A DNA stretch of 64,000 nt from an uncultured Clostridia bacterium (GCA_944384405.1 CALWTH010000041.1:1-64000); one strand, 5' to 3'. Positions 38,404 through 47,569 are shown, counted from the stretch's first letter. Notes: generated by a model from the sequence alone, not told the origin. Numbers and translations: made by a program.

Positions 38404-39903
38404 ATGATTTTTACAAAGCAAATAGTAAATTCAAGAAAAATAAAAAGACTTGAACCATTGGAAAATTTAACAAAAAAAATTGAAGATGTCATTTACAACA
38501 ACACCCCTGATTTTTTGCATGAAAGAATAAAACAAAGATTAAACAACATAACACTTGATGTTAAATATGACCTAACTAGTTCTGAGTACATAGATAAAAC
38601 AGACACAGTTGCAATTAGTATAAACAATATAGATAGTTTTGATGTTTATTTACATGAGATTATGCATGCTATTGGGACTGAAAAAACTGAAAAATCTCTT
38701 AATATTGGATTAAATAAAAGAAATAAATTCAAACTTTCAGATAAACTAGTACTTTTTTCAAACTTTGGCTTTGCGGCAAATGAAGGTTTAAATCAACATT
38801 ACACAGAAAGTTTTTTACCAAAGCACATAGAAAAGTCGCAAGTTGTGAGTTTTTATAGTTTTTGTGCAAACATTATGGCAAGTATAGAAAATATGTTAGG
38901 TGCTAACATTTGCAAAAACGCACATTTTTCAGGCGAAGGATTATTGGCACTAATTGAAGGCATGAAAAGTGAATTTCATCTTGAAAATGAAAACAAAGCC
39001 GTAAAATTTATACTAGCACTTGACTCATATATGACTGTTACAAAAACACACATGGTTTTTGGAGTAGAACACACTCCAGACACAAGAAATCTTTTGCTAG
39101 AGTGCTATAAATCGCTCATTTCTCTTGCAATAAGAAAAGCCAAATATGAACATAAAGATTTGATGTTTTCAGACATCATAACCCCAGTGCACCTTGATTC
39201 AACCAACTTTGCATATTTTGTTAAATATCTTCAAAGTGACTTAATTAAATATTTCTATGAAAAACAACAATACATAAATTATCACACTCCTTCTGGATTT
39301 CAGGGAATTGACACAAAATCAATGTTTGAATATTCTCAGTTTTTGGTTAAGCATTTTATTGAACACAATAACTTGCAAAATATAATTTTGCCAGAAGAAA
39401 TTAAATGTGGCGAATTTTACAATCACCTACTTTTAAATTGTATGATATATGATGAAAATGGATATGTTTGTCCAAAGATAATGAGTGATTTCCATCGTGA
39501 ACTTACCATAAAAGTATTTGAACGCAATACAAACTTTGTTCCAAACAAACAAAGCGAACTTGTGCAAACTATAAAAGATGTGCTATCTTCAAGAAATAGC
39601 GTAAGGTGTGGTGCAGAGATTGATGATGATTACATAATTGAAAGCACAAAAGATGTTGATTTTAATTTGTTTTTGATGGATAGTGCACCAGAAACTTATA
39701 TGGACATCTTACCTCAAATAGATAAATCAGTTTTTGAAAATGATAAAGTACTTGAAAAAGTTTTTAGCGAAATATTAACATCAAATTTACAAAAAATAAA
39801 TTTTATAAAATCATTACCAGAAAATTTTAGACAAAATGAGATTGTCAAAAAAGAAGTTGAAAAAATTAAAAATAAGTTAAACACTTTTGAACGAACAAGA
39901 TAA
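38404..39903 (+). CDS. Putative zinc metallopeptidase-like protein (HExxH)
   Basis: A 499-residue cytoplasmic protein: no signal peptide, no membrane helix. The segment YLHEIMHAIG (near residue 85) is an HExxH zinc motif, and FAANEGLNQHYTE about 40 residues later places a glutamate in the position of a gluzincin third ligand (NEGLNQHYTE). The remaining 350 residues are helical with no motif that I know. Only these motifs support a peptidase; the family is not recognised. A strong promoter with the -10 box six bases before the ATG decides the start and implies a leaderless mRNA. Monocistronic, divergent from alr. Confidence 0.65.
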   Translation: MIFTKQIVNSRKIKRLEPLENLTKKIEDVIYNNTPDFLHERIKQRLNNITLDVKYDLTSSEYIDKTDTVAISINNIDSFDVYLHEIMHAIGTEKTEKSLNIGLNKRNKFKLSDKLVLFSNFGFAANEGLNQHYTESFLPKHIEKSQVVSFYSFCANIMASIENMLGANICKNAHFSGEGLLALIEGMKSEFHLENENKAVKFILALDSYMTVTKTHMVFGVEHTPDTRNLLLECYKSLISLAIRKAKYEHKDLMFSDIITPVHLDSTNFAYFVKYLQSDLIKYFYEKQQYINYHTPSGFQGIDTKSMFEYSQFLVKHFIEHNNLQNIILPEEIKCGEFYNHLLLNCMIYDENGYVCPKIMSDFHRELTIKVFERNTNFVPNKQSELVQTIKDVLSSRNSVRCGAEIDDDYIIESTKDVDFNLFLMDSAPETYMDILPQIDKSVFENDKVLEKVFSEILTSNLQKINFIKSLPENFRQNEIVKKEVEKIKNKLNTFERTR

Positions 39904-39909
39904 CTTTAT

Positions 39910-39938
39910 TTGACATAAAAAAGTAAATATAATAAAAT
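39910..39938 (+). promoter_or_regulatory. Promoter of tRNA-Gly
   Basis: TTGACA, 17 bases, TAAAAT. It is followed by a small inverted repeat (AAAGTGTCA / TATGACACTTT) just before the tRNA. Confidence 0.7.
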
Positions 39939-39970
39939 AAAAAGTGTCAAATGATATGACACTTTGATGT

Positions 39971-40045
39971 GCGAAAGTGGCTCAATGGTAGAGCATTGCC
40001 TTCCCAAGGCAACGGTTGCGAGTTCGAATCTCGTCTTTCGCTCCA
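39971..40045 (+). tRNA. tRNA-Gly(CCC)
   Basis: Acceptor arms GCGAAAG/CTTTCGC with encoded CCA. Anticodon stem TTGCC/GGCAA encloses TTCCCAA, anticodon CCC. The T-arm GCGAG-TTCGAAT-CTCGT is regular. Confidence 0.93.
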
Positions 40046-40067
40046 AAAAAATAACCTTTTTTATTAA

Positions 40068-40104
40068 AAATACTCGTAAATTAGTTTTACGAGTATTTGT
40101 TTTT
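40068..40104. terminator. Bidirectional terminator
   Basis: AAATACTCGTAA, seven bases, TTACGAGTATTT, then GTTTTTTATTTT. It serves the tRNA-Gly transcript on the plus strand and probably the convergent M1-type gene on the minus strand. Confidence 0.8.
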
Positions 40105-41573
40105 TATTTTATCACCACTTTGCCTTCAAGAAAACTTGTAAATATGCTTTCAAGATTTTTACCACTGCCATGCGAAAAACAACTAATAACATCTGTTGGT
40201 GTGGCTATCTCATATAGATTATGTGCATAGTAATATTTTAAAGCCTTCAAAAACGCTTTTTCACCTACAAGGTCATATATGGTTGAAAACATAAGCGTAC
40301 CTTTGACATAAGTGTTATAAACATACTCAGGCTCAGTCGAAAATTCGTCAAGTGGTCTATTCATGCTCGTGTCAACACTGCCTTGAACAGATTGATACAC
40401 TTTTGCAAAAGTCTTGTAACTTTGCGTAGCACTTGCTATCATCTCGTTCATTGACCTATTGTACTGTGGGTGCTTTTCAAAAAAGTACACAGTGCAAAAT
40501 TCTGTAAGCCCCTCATCTATCCAGCCGTAATCAAATTCATTATTGCCAACAACACCATACCACCATTGATGCAAAAGTTCATGCACTATAACAAGTTCAT
40601 AAGTTTCATAGTCTGCGATAGCATCAGAGATTAGCACCATGTTTGGATACTCCATACCGCCGTGTACAAAATTTGTTTCAACAACGCTTATTTGTGAATA
40701 TGGATATTTGCCAACACTTTGCTCAAAAAATGTCATAACTTCTTCAATAAGTTTTAGCGTATCATCTACATTTTCGTCGTCATAATAATAGTAGTTTATT
40801 GTCACTCTGTCGTCATAAGTTTGACTCTTTGTTTGAAAATTTTGTGATAGCACCATTGCAAAGTCACGAACACATTTTGCCATGACAGTGCTTTCTTTAA
40901 CAAGGTCAAAAGTATTTGTTGTTTGATTTCCAGTTGTAGCCAAAACAAAATTATTTGGATATGTTATAGTCACGTCATAGTCGGCAACATCACTATAAAA
41001 AGGATCGCCGTTTGAATTATATAGGTCACACACAAAGTCGCCATCTTCATACATACAAGCAATAGGATAAAAGTTGCATAAATTTATTGCTTTTTCGCCG
41101 TAGCCAAGACGGTGATTTATGTTTGCTAGAGTGACGACATATGACATAGATATCTTAACTTTGTCATCAGGATAAAGGTCAGAACTTAATTCAACAGTCA
41201 AAATGTTTTCGTCCTCACCACCAACTTCAAAGTTTGCTTCGCCGTCACCCACCTGAACACTTTCAATGTCAATCTCGCCATAGCTTTGTCCATTTGGATA
41301 TGCCATTTCACTATTTTGTATGCTCACAACTTTTGCCTTTGCCCCCTCTCTGAAAGCGTTTGCATAAAGGTGAAACTTGACGCAAGAAAGTGTTGTGTTT
41401 GATGTGTTGACATAGTCAGTTGTCTGTGACACCGTAAGTGTATGATTTGTGTCATCGTACAAAATGTCCATATCGTAAGAAGTTAAATCTTGTTTGTAGT
41501 CATATGAACCAGCACAGCCGACAAAACAAAAACAAGACAATACCATGACAAGCACAAACGCAATCTTTTTCAT
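40104..41573 (-). CDS. M1-family aminopeptidase-like lipoprotein
   Basis: A 489-residue membrane-tethered metallopeptidase. A signal peptide ends in the lipobox FVGCA (cysteine about residue 20). The M1/gluzincin signature HELLHQWWYG (about residues 329-338) is followed by the third-ligand glutamate in DEGLTEF. The substrate-binding GxMEN motif of classical M1 enzymes appears as GGMEYPN. It lacks the large C-terminal helical domain of full-length M1 aminopeptidases. Extracellular peptide trimming for nutrition is a reasonable inference. GAGGTG precedes the ATG. Confidence 0.88.
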   Translation of the reverse strand: MKKIAFVLVMVLSCFCFVGCAGSYDYKQDLTSYDMDILYDDTNHTLTVSQTTDYVNTSNTTLSCVKFHLYANAFREGAKAKVVSIQNSEMAYPNGQSYGEIDIESVQVGDGEANFEVGGEDENILTVELSSDLYPDDKVKISMSYVVTLANINHRLGYGEKAINLCNFYPIACMYEDGDFVCDLYNSNGDPFYSDVADYDVTITYPNNFVLATTGNQTTNTFDLVKESTVMAKCVRDFAMVLSQNFQTKSQTYDDRVTINYYYYDDENVDDTLKLIEEVMTFFEQSVGKYPYSQISVVETNFVHGGMEYPNMVLISDAIADYETYELVIVHELLHQWWYGVVGNNEFDYGWIDEGLTEFCTVYFFEKHPQYNRSMNEMIASATQSYKTFAKVYQSVQGSVDTSMNRPLDEFSTEPEYVYNTYVKGTLMFSTIYDLVGEKAFLKALKYYYAHNLYEIATPTDVISCFSHGSGKNLESIFTSFLEGKVVIK

Positions 41574-41679
41574 AACACCTCACTAAAATATACCTATGCG
41601 CAAAAAATGAAAGTATGAGTGGTGATAATAATTGTTGATAAAAAGTAAAATTTGTGTTATATTTGTCAGCGAGGATATT

Positions 41680-43125
41680 ATGAGTTTTTGTAGTTTTTCA
41701 TCACAACTTATTGCAGAAAATCAAACGGCAGTGGACAATTTGTTCATAACATCTTTTATGCCCTCTGCACCAAGTGAGTGCATAAAAGTTTATCTTTATG
41801 GCTTGTTTATTTGCTCAGTAGCAAACCCAGTACATAACACACTTGAAGAGTTTAGCAAAACGCTTGGAATGAGCGAAAGCGACATTGAAAGTGCCTTCGT
41901 GTATTGGCAGGACAAAGGACTTGTGCAAATACTCGACACCATACCTTTTGAAGTAAGATTTTTGCCAGTTAAAAACAGTTTAATAAAACACCCAAAAATC
42001 AAAGACGGAAAATATAATTCTTTCAATTTGCAGGCACAAGAAATCATCACAGGAAGAATGATAACTCCAAACGAGTATTATGAATATTATGCCGTTATGG
42101 AAAGTTTAAAGATTGAACCAAGTGCAATGATTATGATAATCAAATACTGCGTTGACCTTAAAGGCGACAATGTTGGCTATGCGTATATTTTAACGGTTGC
42201 AAAAAACTGGGCACAAGAAGGCGTAACGACTGCAAAAGGTGTTGAAGAAAAACTTCTGGACTATCAAAAAGATAACGATGACATATCTCTTGTTGCAAAG
42301 AGCATGGGCATAAAGCGTGCCTTGGACTTGTTTGAAAAAGACCTTTTCAAAAAATGGCAAAATATGGGCTTTGAAACAAATGTCATAAACTATGTGGCAA
42401 AAACTCAGAAAAAATCAAAAAATTCTGTCAGCTTTAAATATCTTGATGTGATTTTTGAAAAATACTACACAATGAGACTTTTCACAATACTTGACATTGA
42501 ACAGTACGAAGAGCAAAAATCTCACCTATTTGACCTTGCCAAAAACATATGCAAAAATCTTGGTGTTTACTATGAAAATGTTGAACCTGTGGTTGAAAAT
42601 TACATAGCAACATGGAAAAATATGGGCTTTGATGATGATACCCTACTCACCATAAGCAACTACTGTTTCAAAAACTCAGTGCGTACGCTTGAATATATGG
42701 ACAAACAAATTTTGAAGTTCTTTAAACTCGGAATTGTCACTGTCGACTCACTCAACTCATATTTTAATGACATACTTGACACAGAAAACAAAATTAAAGA
42801 CATATTGACAAAGCTTGGCACACAAAGAAATGTGAACAACATAGACCGCGACATGTATGCAAGTTGGTTAAATAATAACATTTCAAGCGACCTTGTTGAC
42901 TATGCAATCGAAGTTGCAAAAGATAAACCAAACGCCATGGCGTTTATGAACAAACTTCTTTTGTCGTGGCATAATGATGGCATTAAGACAGTTGACGAGG
43001 CAAAAGCTCATGCACCTAAAAAAGTCGAAACCAAAGCAGTGCAAAAACGAAATTATGACAACCGTGAGTACACTCAAAATGAAATAAATTCACTGTTTAC
43101 AAACCTTGATGAAGTGGAGATTTGA
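41680..43125 (+). CDS. DnaD/DnaB-type replication initiation protein
   Basis: A 481-residue protein of the Firmicute DnaB/DnaD group, which loads the replicative helicase at the origin with DnaI. An N-terminal winged-helix-like part (LGMSESDIESAFVYWQDKGL, about residues 65-85) precedes DnaD-like C-terminal helical repeats containing the YxxxI and WxxxG signatures (KNWAQEGVTT, ATWKNMGFDDDT, SWHNDGIKTVDEA). I chose the ATG at 41,680 because GAGG stands five bases before it; the longer frame has no such site. It overlaps nothing; the next gene starts two bases after its stop. Confidence 0.85.
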   Translation: MSFCSFSSQLIAENQTAVDNLFITSFMPSAPSECIKVYLYGLFICSVANPVHNTLEEFSKTLGMSESDIESAFVYWQDKGLVQILDTIPFEVRFLPVKNSLIKHPKIKDGKYNSFNLQAQEIITGRMITPNEYYEYYAVMESLKIEPSAMIMIIKYCVDLKGDNVGYAYILTVAKNWAQEGVTTAKGVEEKLLDYQKDNDDISLVAKSMGIKRALDLFEKDLFKKWQNMGFETNVINYVAKTQKKSKNSVSFKYLDVIFEKYYTMRLFTILDIEQYEEQKSHLFDLAKNICKNLGVYYENVEPVVENYIATWKNMGFDDDTLLTISNYCFKNSVRTLEYMDKQILKFFKLGIVTVDSLNSYFNDILDTENKIKDILTKLGTQRNVNNIDRDMYASWLNNNISSDLVDYAIEVAKDKPNAMAFMNKLLLSWHNDGIKTVDEAKAHAPKKVETKAVQKRNYDNREYTQNEINSLFTNLDEVEI

Positions 43126-43126
43126 T

Positions 43127-44044
43127 ATGCTGAATAAAGAAATTGTTGATTTGGCACTAAACAAAATAAAGACAAGACGCCTAGATAGCGAAGCACTGGC
43201 GTATAGTTTTTTTGAAAAAGCCATGCAAAACGATGAGTTTAAAGAAAACTTTAAACAAATCAAGCACGCAGAAATTCAAAATGCAAAAAGTGAAGCGTAT
43301 GGCGAAAAACCACAATATGACATTAAAAAACTTCAACAAAAACAAGATGAAATACTAAAAAAACTCAAAATTGACAAAAAGTCAATTACCCCACACTACA
43401 CTTGCAAAAAATGCAATGACATAGGCTATGTTGACGGCAAAATGTGCTCATGCCTAAAACATGAGATAAACTTGATTTTATACGAAAAAAGTGGACTAAG
43501 TAAAGACATAAGATGTTTTGACAAATGCGACTTCTCTATTTTTGACAATCCCGAAAACACAAAAAAACTATACACTGTTTTAAAAAACTGGTGCGACAAA
43601 GAAAATAATTACACAAATGTCATTTTAATTGGCAAAACTGGCGCTGGTAAAACCTATGTTATGGAATGTATGGCAAACGACTTAATTCAAAAAGAAACAC
43701 TTGTGTATTTCACTTCTGCTTTTGAACTAAATCAAAATCTCTTGAAATATCACACCACCTTTGACCAAACAAAAGGTCAATTCATTGCTATGCTGCTTGA
43801 ACCTGACTATTTATTTATTGATGACCTTGGAACAGAACCAATGCTCAAAAATGTGACGGTTGAAGGACTTTATAATGTGCTTTCTGAAAGAATGAGAGAA
43901 GGCAAAAAGACAGTCATCTCCACTAACCTCACTCCTCAGCAAATTCAAGACTATTATGGGGACAGAATTTTTTCAAGACTATTAAGTCAAAATAATTCTT
44001 TGGTCCTAAATGTTGAAAACAGCGACCTTAGACTTAAAAAATAA
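43127..44044 (+). CDS. dnaI: DnaI/DnaC-like helicase loader ATPase
   Basis: A 305-residue AAA+ ATPase loading the replicative helicase. An N-terminal part with a zinc-binding cluster (CKKCNDIGY, KMCSCL, about residues 87-106) precedes the ATPase domain: Walker A GKTGAGKTYV (about 166), Walker B YLFIDDLGTEP (about 224-234), and Arg-finger region near ERMREGKKTVISTN. The start at 43,127 uses GGAG inside the end of the upstream gene. Adjacent to the DnaD-type gene, which together form the usual primosomal pair. Confidence 0.92.
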   Translation: MLNKEIVDLALNKIKTRRLDSEALAYSFFEKAMQNDEFKENFKQIKHAEIQNAKSEAYGEKPQYDIKKLQQKQDEILKKLKIDKKSITPHYTCKKCNDIGYVDGKMCSCLKHEINLILYEKSGLSKDIRCFDKCDFSIFDNPENTKKLYTVLKNWCDKENNYTNVILIGKTGAGKTYVMECMANDLIQKETLVYFTSAFELNQNLLKYHTTFDQTKGQFIAMLLEPDYLFIDDLGTEPMLKNVTVEGLYNVLSERMREGKKTVISTNLTPQQIQDYYGDRIFSRLLSQNNSLVLNVENSDLRLKK

Positions 44045-44045
44045 A

Positions 44046-44201
44046 TCACTTTTTTTGTGATATTATGTTGATAAGGTTGTTGGAAACTGTTTGAAAGAAA
44101 ATTCTATATTCAGTAAGTTGCTCTTTGGAGCAATTTTTTGATAGTGACGTGGAAAAAATTGTTGCAAGCGATATTATATCCTCCACTGTTTTGTCTTCCA
44201 T
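44046..44201 (-). CDS. Small hypothetical protein, 51 residues
   Basis: An open frame convergent with dnaI, encoding an amphipathic helical protein (MEDKTVEDIISLATIFSTSL ... NNLINIISQKK). The pattern of two helices with SLSKNCSKEQL between them resembles small Clostridial domain-of-unknown-function proteins (possibly the DUF6774 type; from memory, not verified). No ribosome binding site is visible. It fills an otherwise empty 228-base gap. Its stop codon overlaps a small ATCAC/GTGAT hairpin. Confidence 0.45.
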   Translation of the reverse strand: MEDKTVEDIISLATIFSTSLSKNCSKEQLTEYRIFFQTVSNNLINIISQKK

Positions 44202-44272
44202 ACTAATTATTTATATGCTAAAATGTTGTTTGTTGATTTTTTTTGTGATATCATAAACATACGGAGAAAACA

Positions 44273-44872
44273 ATGGACGAAGTTATTGAAGATAACAAAA
44301 GTATTTTTTTAGATTTGGTGAAAAATAACATCAAGCGTGAAGGTATTGACGCACTCATGGAATATCTTGAAAAAACAGACTTTTTCACAGCACCAGCGTC
44401 AACGAGATTTCACTCAAATTATGAGGGTGGACTTTGCAAACACAGTCTGAATGTTTTCGAAAGATTTGTTAAACTTTTGAAAATGCAATACGGCGAACAG
44501 TGGCAACAACAATTTTCACTTGAAAGCGCAACAATTGTGGCACTGTTCCACGATATTTGCAAAGTTGACACCTATGTTGAAGATGTGAAAAATGTCAAGC
44601 AAAACGGCACATGGGTGCAAGTGCCATATTACACAACAAATGACAAATTGCCATATGGTCACGGCGAAAAATCTGTTTACATAATAAACGGTTTTATGCG
44701 TCTAACTCGCGAAGAAGCAATGTGCATAAATTGGCATATGGGCGAGTATGATGTGCGTGCAAAAGGTGGCGTCAGTTTAACAGACATATATTACAAATAT
44801 CCAAACGCCCTTCTCACCCACATAGCAGACAATATGGCGACATATCTTGACGAAACAATAAATAAAATTTAA
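44273..44872 (+). CDS. HD-domain hydrolase
   Basis: A 199-residue metal-dependent phosphohydrolase of the HD superfamily. Metal-binding residues are visible: His in GGLCKHSLNV (about residue 53-57), the HD pair in ALFHDICKVDTY (about 96-103), and a later His in CINWHMGEYD (about 153). It resembles the HD part of YhaM-type 3'-5' exoribonucleases, but no OB-fold is fused to it. The substrate is unknown. GGAG precedes the ATG at normal spacing. The DUF1858 gene follows 41 bases downstream. Confidence 0.85.
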   Translation: MDEVIEDNKSIFLDLVKNNIKREGIDALMEYLEKTDFFTAPASTRFHSNYEGGLCKHSLNVFERFVKLLKMQYGEQWQQQFSLESATIVALFHDICKVDTYVEDVKNVKQNGTWVQVPYYTTNDKLPYGHGEKSVYIINGFMRLTREEAMCINWHMGEYDVRAKGGVSLTDIYYKYPNALLTHIADNMATYLDETINKI

Positions 44873-44913
44873 AACACAAGTTCAAAATAATACAATAAAA
44901 AAGGAGAATAAAA

Positions 44914-45111
44914 ATGGAAGAAATAACAAAAGATTGGACAATTCTTGACATAGCAAACTATAATGAAGACCTACTTGACATCTTGGCAGGCTTTGGAATG
45001 CACTGCTTCACCTGCCCACTCAGTCAAATGGAGACACTTGAAGAAGCATGCCTAGCCCACGGCCTTGACCTTGACTTTGTCCTTAAAAAACTCAACGAAG
45101 AGAACAAATAG
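44914..45111 (+). CDS. DUF1858 (hybrid-cluster-associated disulfide) domain protein
   Basis: A 65-residue small protein of the DUF1858 family, often found next to redox or iron-sulfur proteins. It starts with TKDWTILDIANYNEDLLDIL and carries the paired cysteines HCFTCPLSQMETLEEAC (about residues 30-46). The cysteine pair is typical of the redox-disulfide version. AAGGAG precedes the ATG. A terminator follows within ten bases. Confidence 0.88.
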   Translation: MEEITKDWTILDIANYNEDLLDILAGFGMHCFTCPLSQMETLEEACLAHGLDLDFVLKKLNEENK

Positions 45112-45120
45112 ACATAAAAA

Positions 45121-45148
45121 AATAGTGGCATTCTTGCCACTATTTTTT
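45121..45148 (+). terminator. Terminator after the DUF1858 gene
   Basis: AATAGTGGCA, TTCT, TGCCACTATT followed by T-run. Confidence 0.88.
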
Positions 45149-45152
45149 ATAA

Positions 45153-45248
45153 AGAGTGTAGACTAAGGCTCGACAAGACGTGCCAGGCAGGAGTGTACTC
45201 GTACATGACTGTATGGCATGACTTGGCAGTAACCAAAGTATACACCCG
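45153..45248. repeat. Structured intergenic repeat, copy 3
   Basis: Short form. Outer GTGTA/TATACAC, then AAGGCTCG, a stem AAGACGTGCCA / TATGGCATGACTT, the cap AGGAGTGTAC..GTACATGACTG, and GGCAGTAACCAAAGTAT (one base from the common box). The order of boxes is the same as in copies 1 and 2 although stems differ in sequence. It lies after the terminator of the DUF1858 gene and before the XRE gene. Confidence 0.75.
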
Positions 45249-45274
45249 CAATTTTGCGTGTGAAAATGGGAGAA

Positions 45275-45318
45275 CCAAGGAGATATCAACTACCACCTGC
45301 TATGTAATATCCCCTTGG
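45275..45318 (+). other. Hairpin upstream of the XRE gene
   Basis: CCAAGGAGATAT and ATATCCCCTTGG can pair over 12 positions with one mismatch, enclosing 20 bases. No T-run follows, so it is not a classical terminator. A smaller inverted repeat (CGCAA/TTGCG) precedes it. Role unknown; 45,319-45,360 holds a TATAAT box at 45,354. Confidence 0.4.
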
Positions 45319-45353
45319 GACATAATTACCTGCATAACAAGTAATTACATGGA

Positions 45354-45407
45354 TATAATATTCTTACTTTTGTAAGAAGTCAAGTAAATTTCTTACATTT
45401 GTTAGAT
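45354..45407 (+). promoter_or_regulatory. Promoter and two operators of the XRE gene
   Basis: A TATAAT box at 45,354-45,359 is followed at once by a perfect inverted repeat TTCTTAC-TTTT-GTAAGAA (45,361-45,378) and a second, imperfect one, TTCTTAC-ATTT-GTTAGAT (45,390-45,407), spaced 29 bases centre to centre. A second possible -10 (GATAAT) overlaps the second operator and ends seven bases before the ATG. The layout suggests autorepression by the XRE protein. Confidence 0.6.
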
Positions 45408-45417
45408 AATATTTTAT

Positions 45418-45624
45418 ATGGAAAATAAATTTAAAGATAATTTGAAACTTCTTAGGCAAGAAAAAGGCATTGGGCAAGTTGAACTTGCTCAAAAACTTGG
45501 CGTAAGCAAAGGCATAATAAGTTTATGGGAGAATGGACTTAGAGAACCCACAATGAACTCACTGATTGAAATGGCAAAGTTTTTTGATGTGAGTATTGAT
45601 TATTTGGTAGGCTTGTCAAACTAA
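45418..45624 (+). CDS. XRE-family transcriptional regulator
   Basis: A 68-residue protein consisting of one Cro/C1-type helix-turn-helix (KLLRQEKGIGQVELAQKLGV, then SKGIISLWENGLREP, about residues 9-45) with a short tail (FFDVSIDYLVGLSN). It binds DNA as a dimer; two inverted repeats just upstream are the likely operators. No Shine-Dalgarno sequence is present. It is monocistronic and convergent with clpX, sharing a terminator with it. Confidence 0.88.
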   Translation: MENKFKDNLKLLRQEKGIGQVELAQKLGVSKGIISLWENGLREPTMNSLIEMAKFFDVSIDYLVGLSN

Positions 45625-45664
45625 AAAAGCCCACTTCGGACAAATAACCGAAGTGGGTTTTTTC
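45624..45664. terminator. Bidirectional terminator between XRE gene and clpX
   Basis: AAAAAAGCCCACTTCGG, nine bases, CCGAAGTGGGTTTTTT. Long perfect arms with A-run and T-run on both sides. Confidence 0.92.
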
Positions 45665-45671
45665 TTTTATA

Positions 45672-46943
45672 TTATTCCTGTCCAACAACTTTCTTCTCTG
45701 GCTGGTCTTGTTCGTGAATTATCGTTGGTTTTGCGTCTTTTGTTATGCAATCTTCATCAATGATGATTTTTGAAATTTTCTTGTCATTTGGTGCATTGTA
45801 CATAAGTTCAAGCATCTTGCCTTCCATAATTGTCCTAAGTCCCCTCGCACCAGTTTTAAGTTCCATTGCCTTTTTGGAAACTGCCCTTATTGCTGCTGGT
45901 TTAATTTCAAGGTCAATATGCTCAATATCAAACAACTTCTTGTATTGTTTAATTATTGCATTTTTTGGCTTTGTCATTATGTCAATAAGTGCTTGCTCAT
46001 TCAAGTCATTTAGGCCCACAACAACTGGAAGTCTGCCTACAAACTCTGGAATAAGTCCATAGTTAATAAGGTCTTGTGGTTGGAGTTCGTGAATGAGTTT
46101 TGATGCATCTTCTGAGAACTTGGTAACTTTTGCATTGAAGCCAATTGCAGTTTGATTTAATCTTGACTCAACAACTTTGTCAAGCCCCACAAAAGCACCG
46201 CCACAGATAAACAATATGTTTGTTGTGTCTATTTGAAGCATCTCTTGTTGTGGGTTTTTTCTTCCGCCTTGTGGTGGGACTGACGCAATTGTGCTTTCCA
46301 AAATTTTAAGAAGTGCCTGCTGAACACCTTCACCTGACACATCACGAGTTATTGAAACATTTTCACCTTTTTTAGCAATTTTGTCTATCTCATCAACATA
46401 GACTATGCCTCTTTCTGCTTTTTTGATGTCATAATCTGCGTTTTGAATAAGCTTTAATAGTATATTTTCAACATCTTCGCCAACATATCCTGCTTGCGTT
46501 AGTGTGGTTGCATCCGCCGTTGCAAAAGGAACTTTAAGAATTTTTGCAAGTGTTTTTGCAAGAAGTGTCTTCCCACAACCAGTTGGACCAACCATCAAGA
46601 TGTTTGATTTGTCTAGTTCAATATAGTCATCATTTTTAACATTGTTTTTGTCACTCAAATAGTTTATACGCTTATAGTGATTGTAAACTGCAACCGACAG
46701 CACTTTTTTTGCTTCATCTTGACCAACAATGTACTGGTCAAGTTGTTCCTTTATCTCCTGTGGAGTCGGAAGTTCAATCGGCTCAAAATCACTTGATTTA
46801 ATTGAATCTTTAATTATGTCGCGACAAATTTCAACGCACTCATCACAAATATAGCAGTCACCTGTTGGATTAGCAATGAGTTTTTTCGCTACGCGCTGAG
46901 ATTTTCCGCAAAACGAACACACCATATCTTCATTATCTTCCAT
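45672..46943 (-). CDS. clpX: ATP-dependent protease ATPase subunit ClpX
   Basis: A 423-residue AAA+ unfoldase feeding substrates to ClpP. N-terminal zinc-binding domain with C9 and C12 (CSFCGKSQ) and C33 and C36 (ICDEC). Walker [13 protein letters not shown] (about residue 118), pore loop GYVGED (about 150), Walker [13 protein letters not shown], sensor and RGLRTIME box near the C-terminus. Length and order are normal. It lies 12 bases downstream of clpP with AAGGAGG, in the order tig-clpP-clpX. Confidence 0.97.
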   Translation of the reverse strand: MEDNEDMVCSFCGKSQRVAKKLIANPTGDCYICDECVEICRDIIKDSIKSSDFEPIELPTPQEIKEQLDQYIVGQDEAKKVLSVAVYNHYKRINYLSDKNNVKNDDYIELDKSNILMVGPTGCGKTLLAKTLAKILKVPFATADATTLTQAGYVGEDVENILLKLIQNADYDIKKAERGIVYVDEIDKIAKKGENVSITRDVSGEGVQQALLKILESTIASVPPQGGRKNPQQEMLQIDTTNILFICGGAFVGLDKVVESRLNQTAIGFNAKVTKFSEDASKLIHELQPQDLINYGLIPEFVGRLPVVVGLNDLNEQALIDIMTKPKNAIIKQYKKLFDIEHIDLEIKPAAIRAVSKKAMELKTGARGLRTIMEGKMLELMYNAPNDKKISKIIIDEDCITKDAKPTIIHEQDQPEKKVVGQE

Positions 46944-46954
46944 AAAGCACCTCC

Positions 46955-47548
46955 TTAATTAGTTTGTTGTCTTTTTGTTATAACCTCGTCAATAAGCCCA
47001 TAAGTCTTTGCCTCATCAGCTGACATATAGTTATCTCTTTCGCAATCTTGTGCAATTTTTTCAATGGTTTGACCTGTGGCTTCACTAAGTATTTCATGCA
47101 ATTTGCTTTTTAACTTTTGCAAGTGTTTTGATGCAATTTCAATATCTGTTGCTTGACCTTGCATACCTGTTGTGAGTGGCTGGTGAATCATAATTTCGCC
47201 ATTTGGAAGTGAAAAACGCTTTCCCTTTGTGCCACTTGCCAAAAGCACTGCTCCCATTGATGCGCACATACCAACGCAAATTGTTGAAATGTCACAACTT
47301 ATATATTTCATTGTGTCAAGTATAGCCATGCCGGCAGATATTGAACCACCAGGGCTATTGATGTACATTGAAATGTCTTTTTTAGGATCTTTGCCTTCAA
47401 GATAAATAAGCTGAGCAACAACAACATTTGCAGTATCATCTGTAATCTCGCCAGTTACGAAGACTATTCTATCTTCTAAAAGTCTTGAATAAATGTCATA
47501 TGACCTTTCTCCACGACTTGTTTGGTCAACTACCATTGGTATTAGCAT
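46955..47548 (-). CDS. clpP: ATP-dependent Clp protease proteolytic subunit
   Basis: A 197-residue serine peptidase forming the double-heptamer chamber. The catalytic triad is visible: Ser near residue 97 ([10 protein letters not shown]), His near 122 (MIHQPL) and Asp near 172 (YMSADEA region). The residue before the nucleophile context is cysteine where alanine is usual (GMCAS rather than GMAAS), a mild change. AAGGAG precedes the ATG. Partner of ClpX, directly downstream. Confidence 0.97.
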   Translation of the reverse strand: MLIPMVVDQTSRGERSYDIYSRLLEDRIVFVTGEITDDTANVVVAQLIYLEGKDPKKDISMYINSPGGSISAGMAILDTMKYISCDISTICVGMCASMGAVLLASGTKGKRFSLPNGEIMIHQPLTTGMQGQATDIEIASKHLQKLKSKLHEILSEATGQTIEKIAQDCERDNYMSADEAKTYGLIDEVITKRQQTN

Positions 47549-47569
47549 TTTTGTTCTCCTTTATACTGA

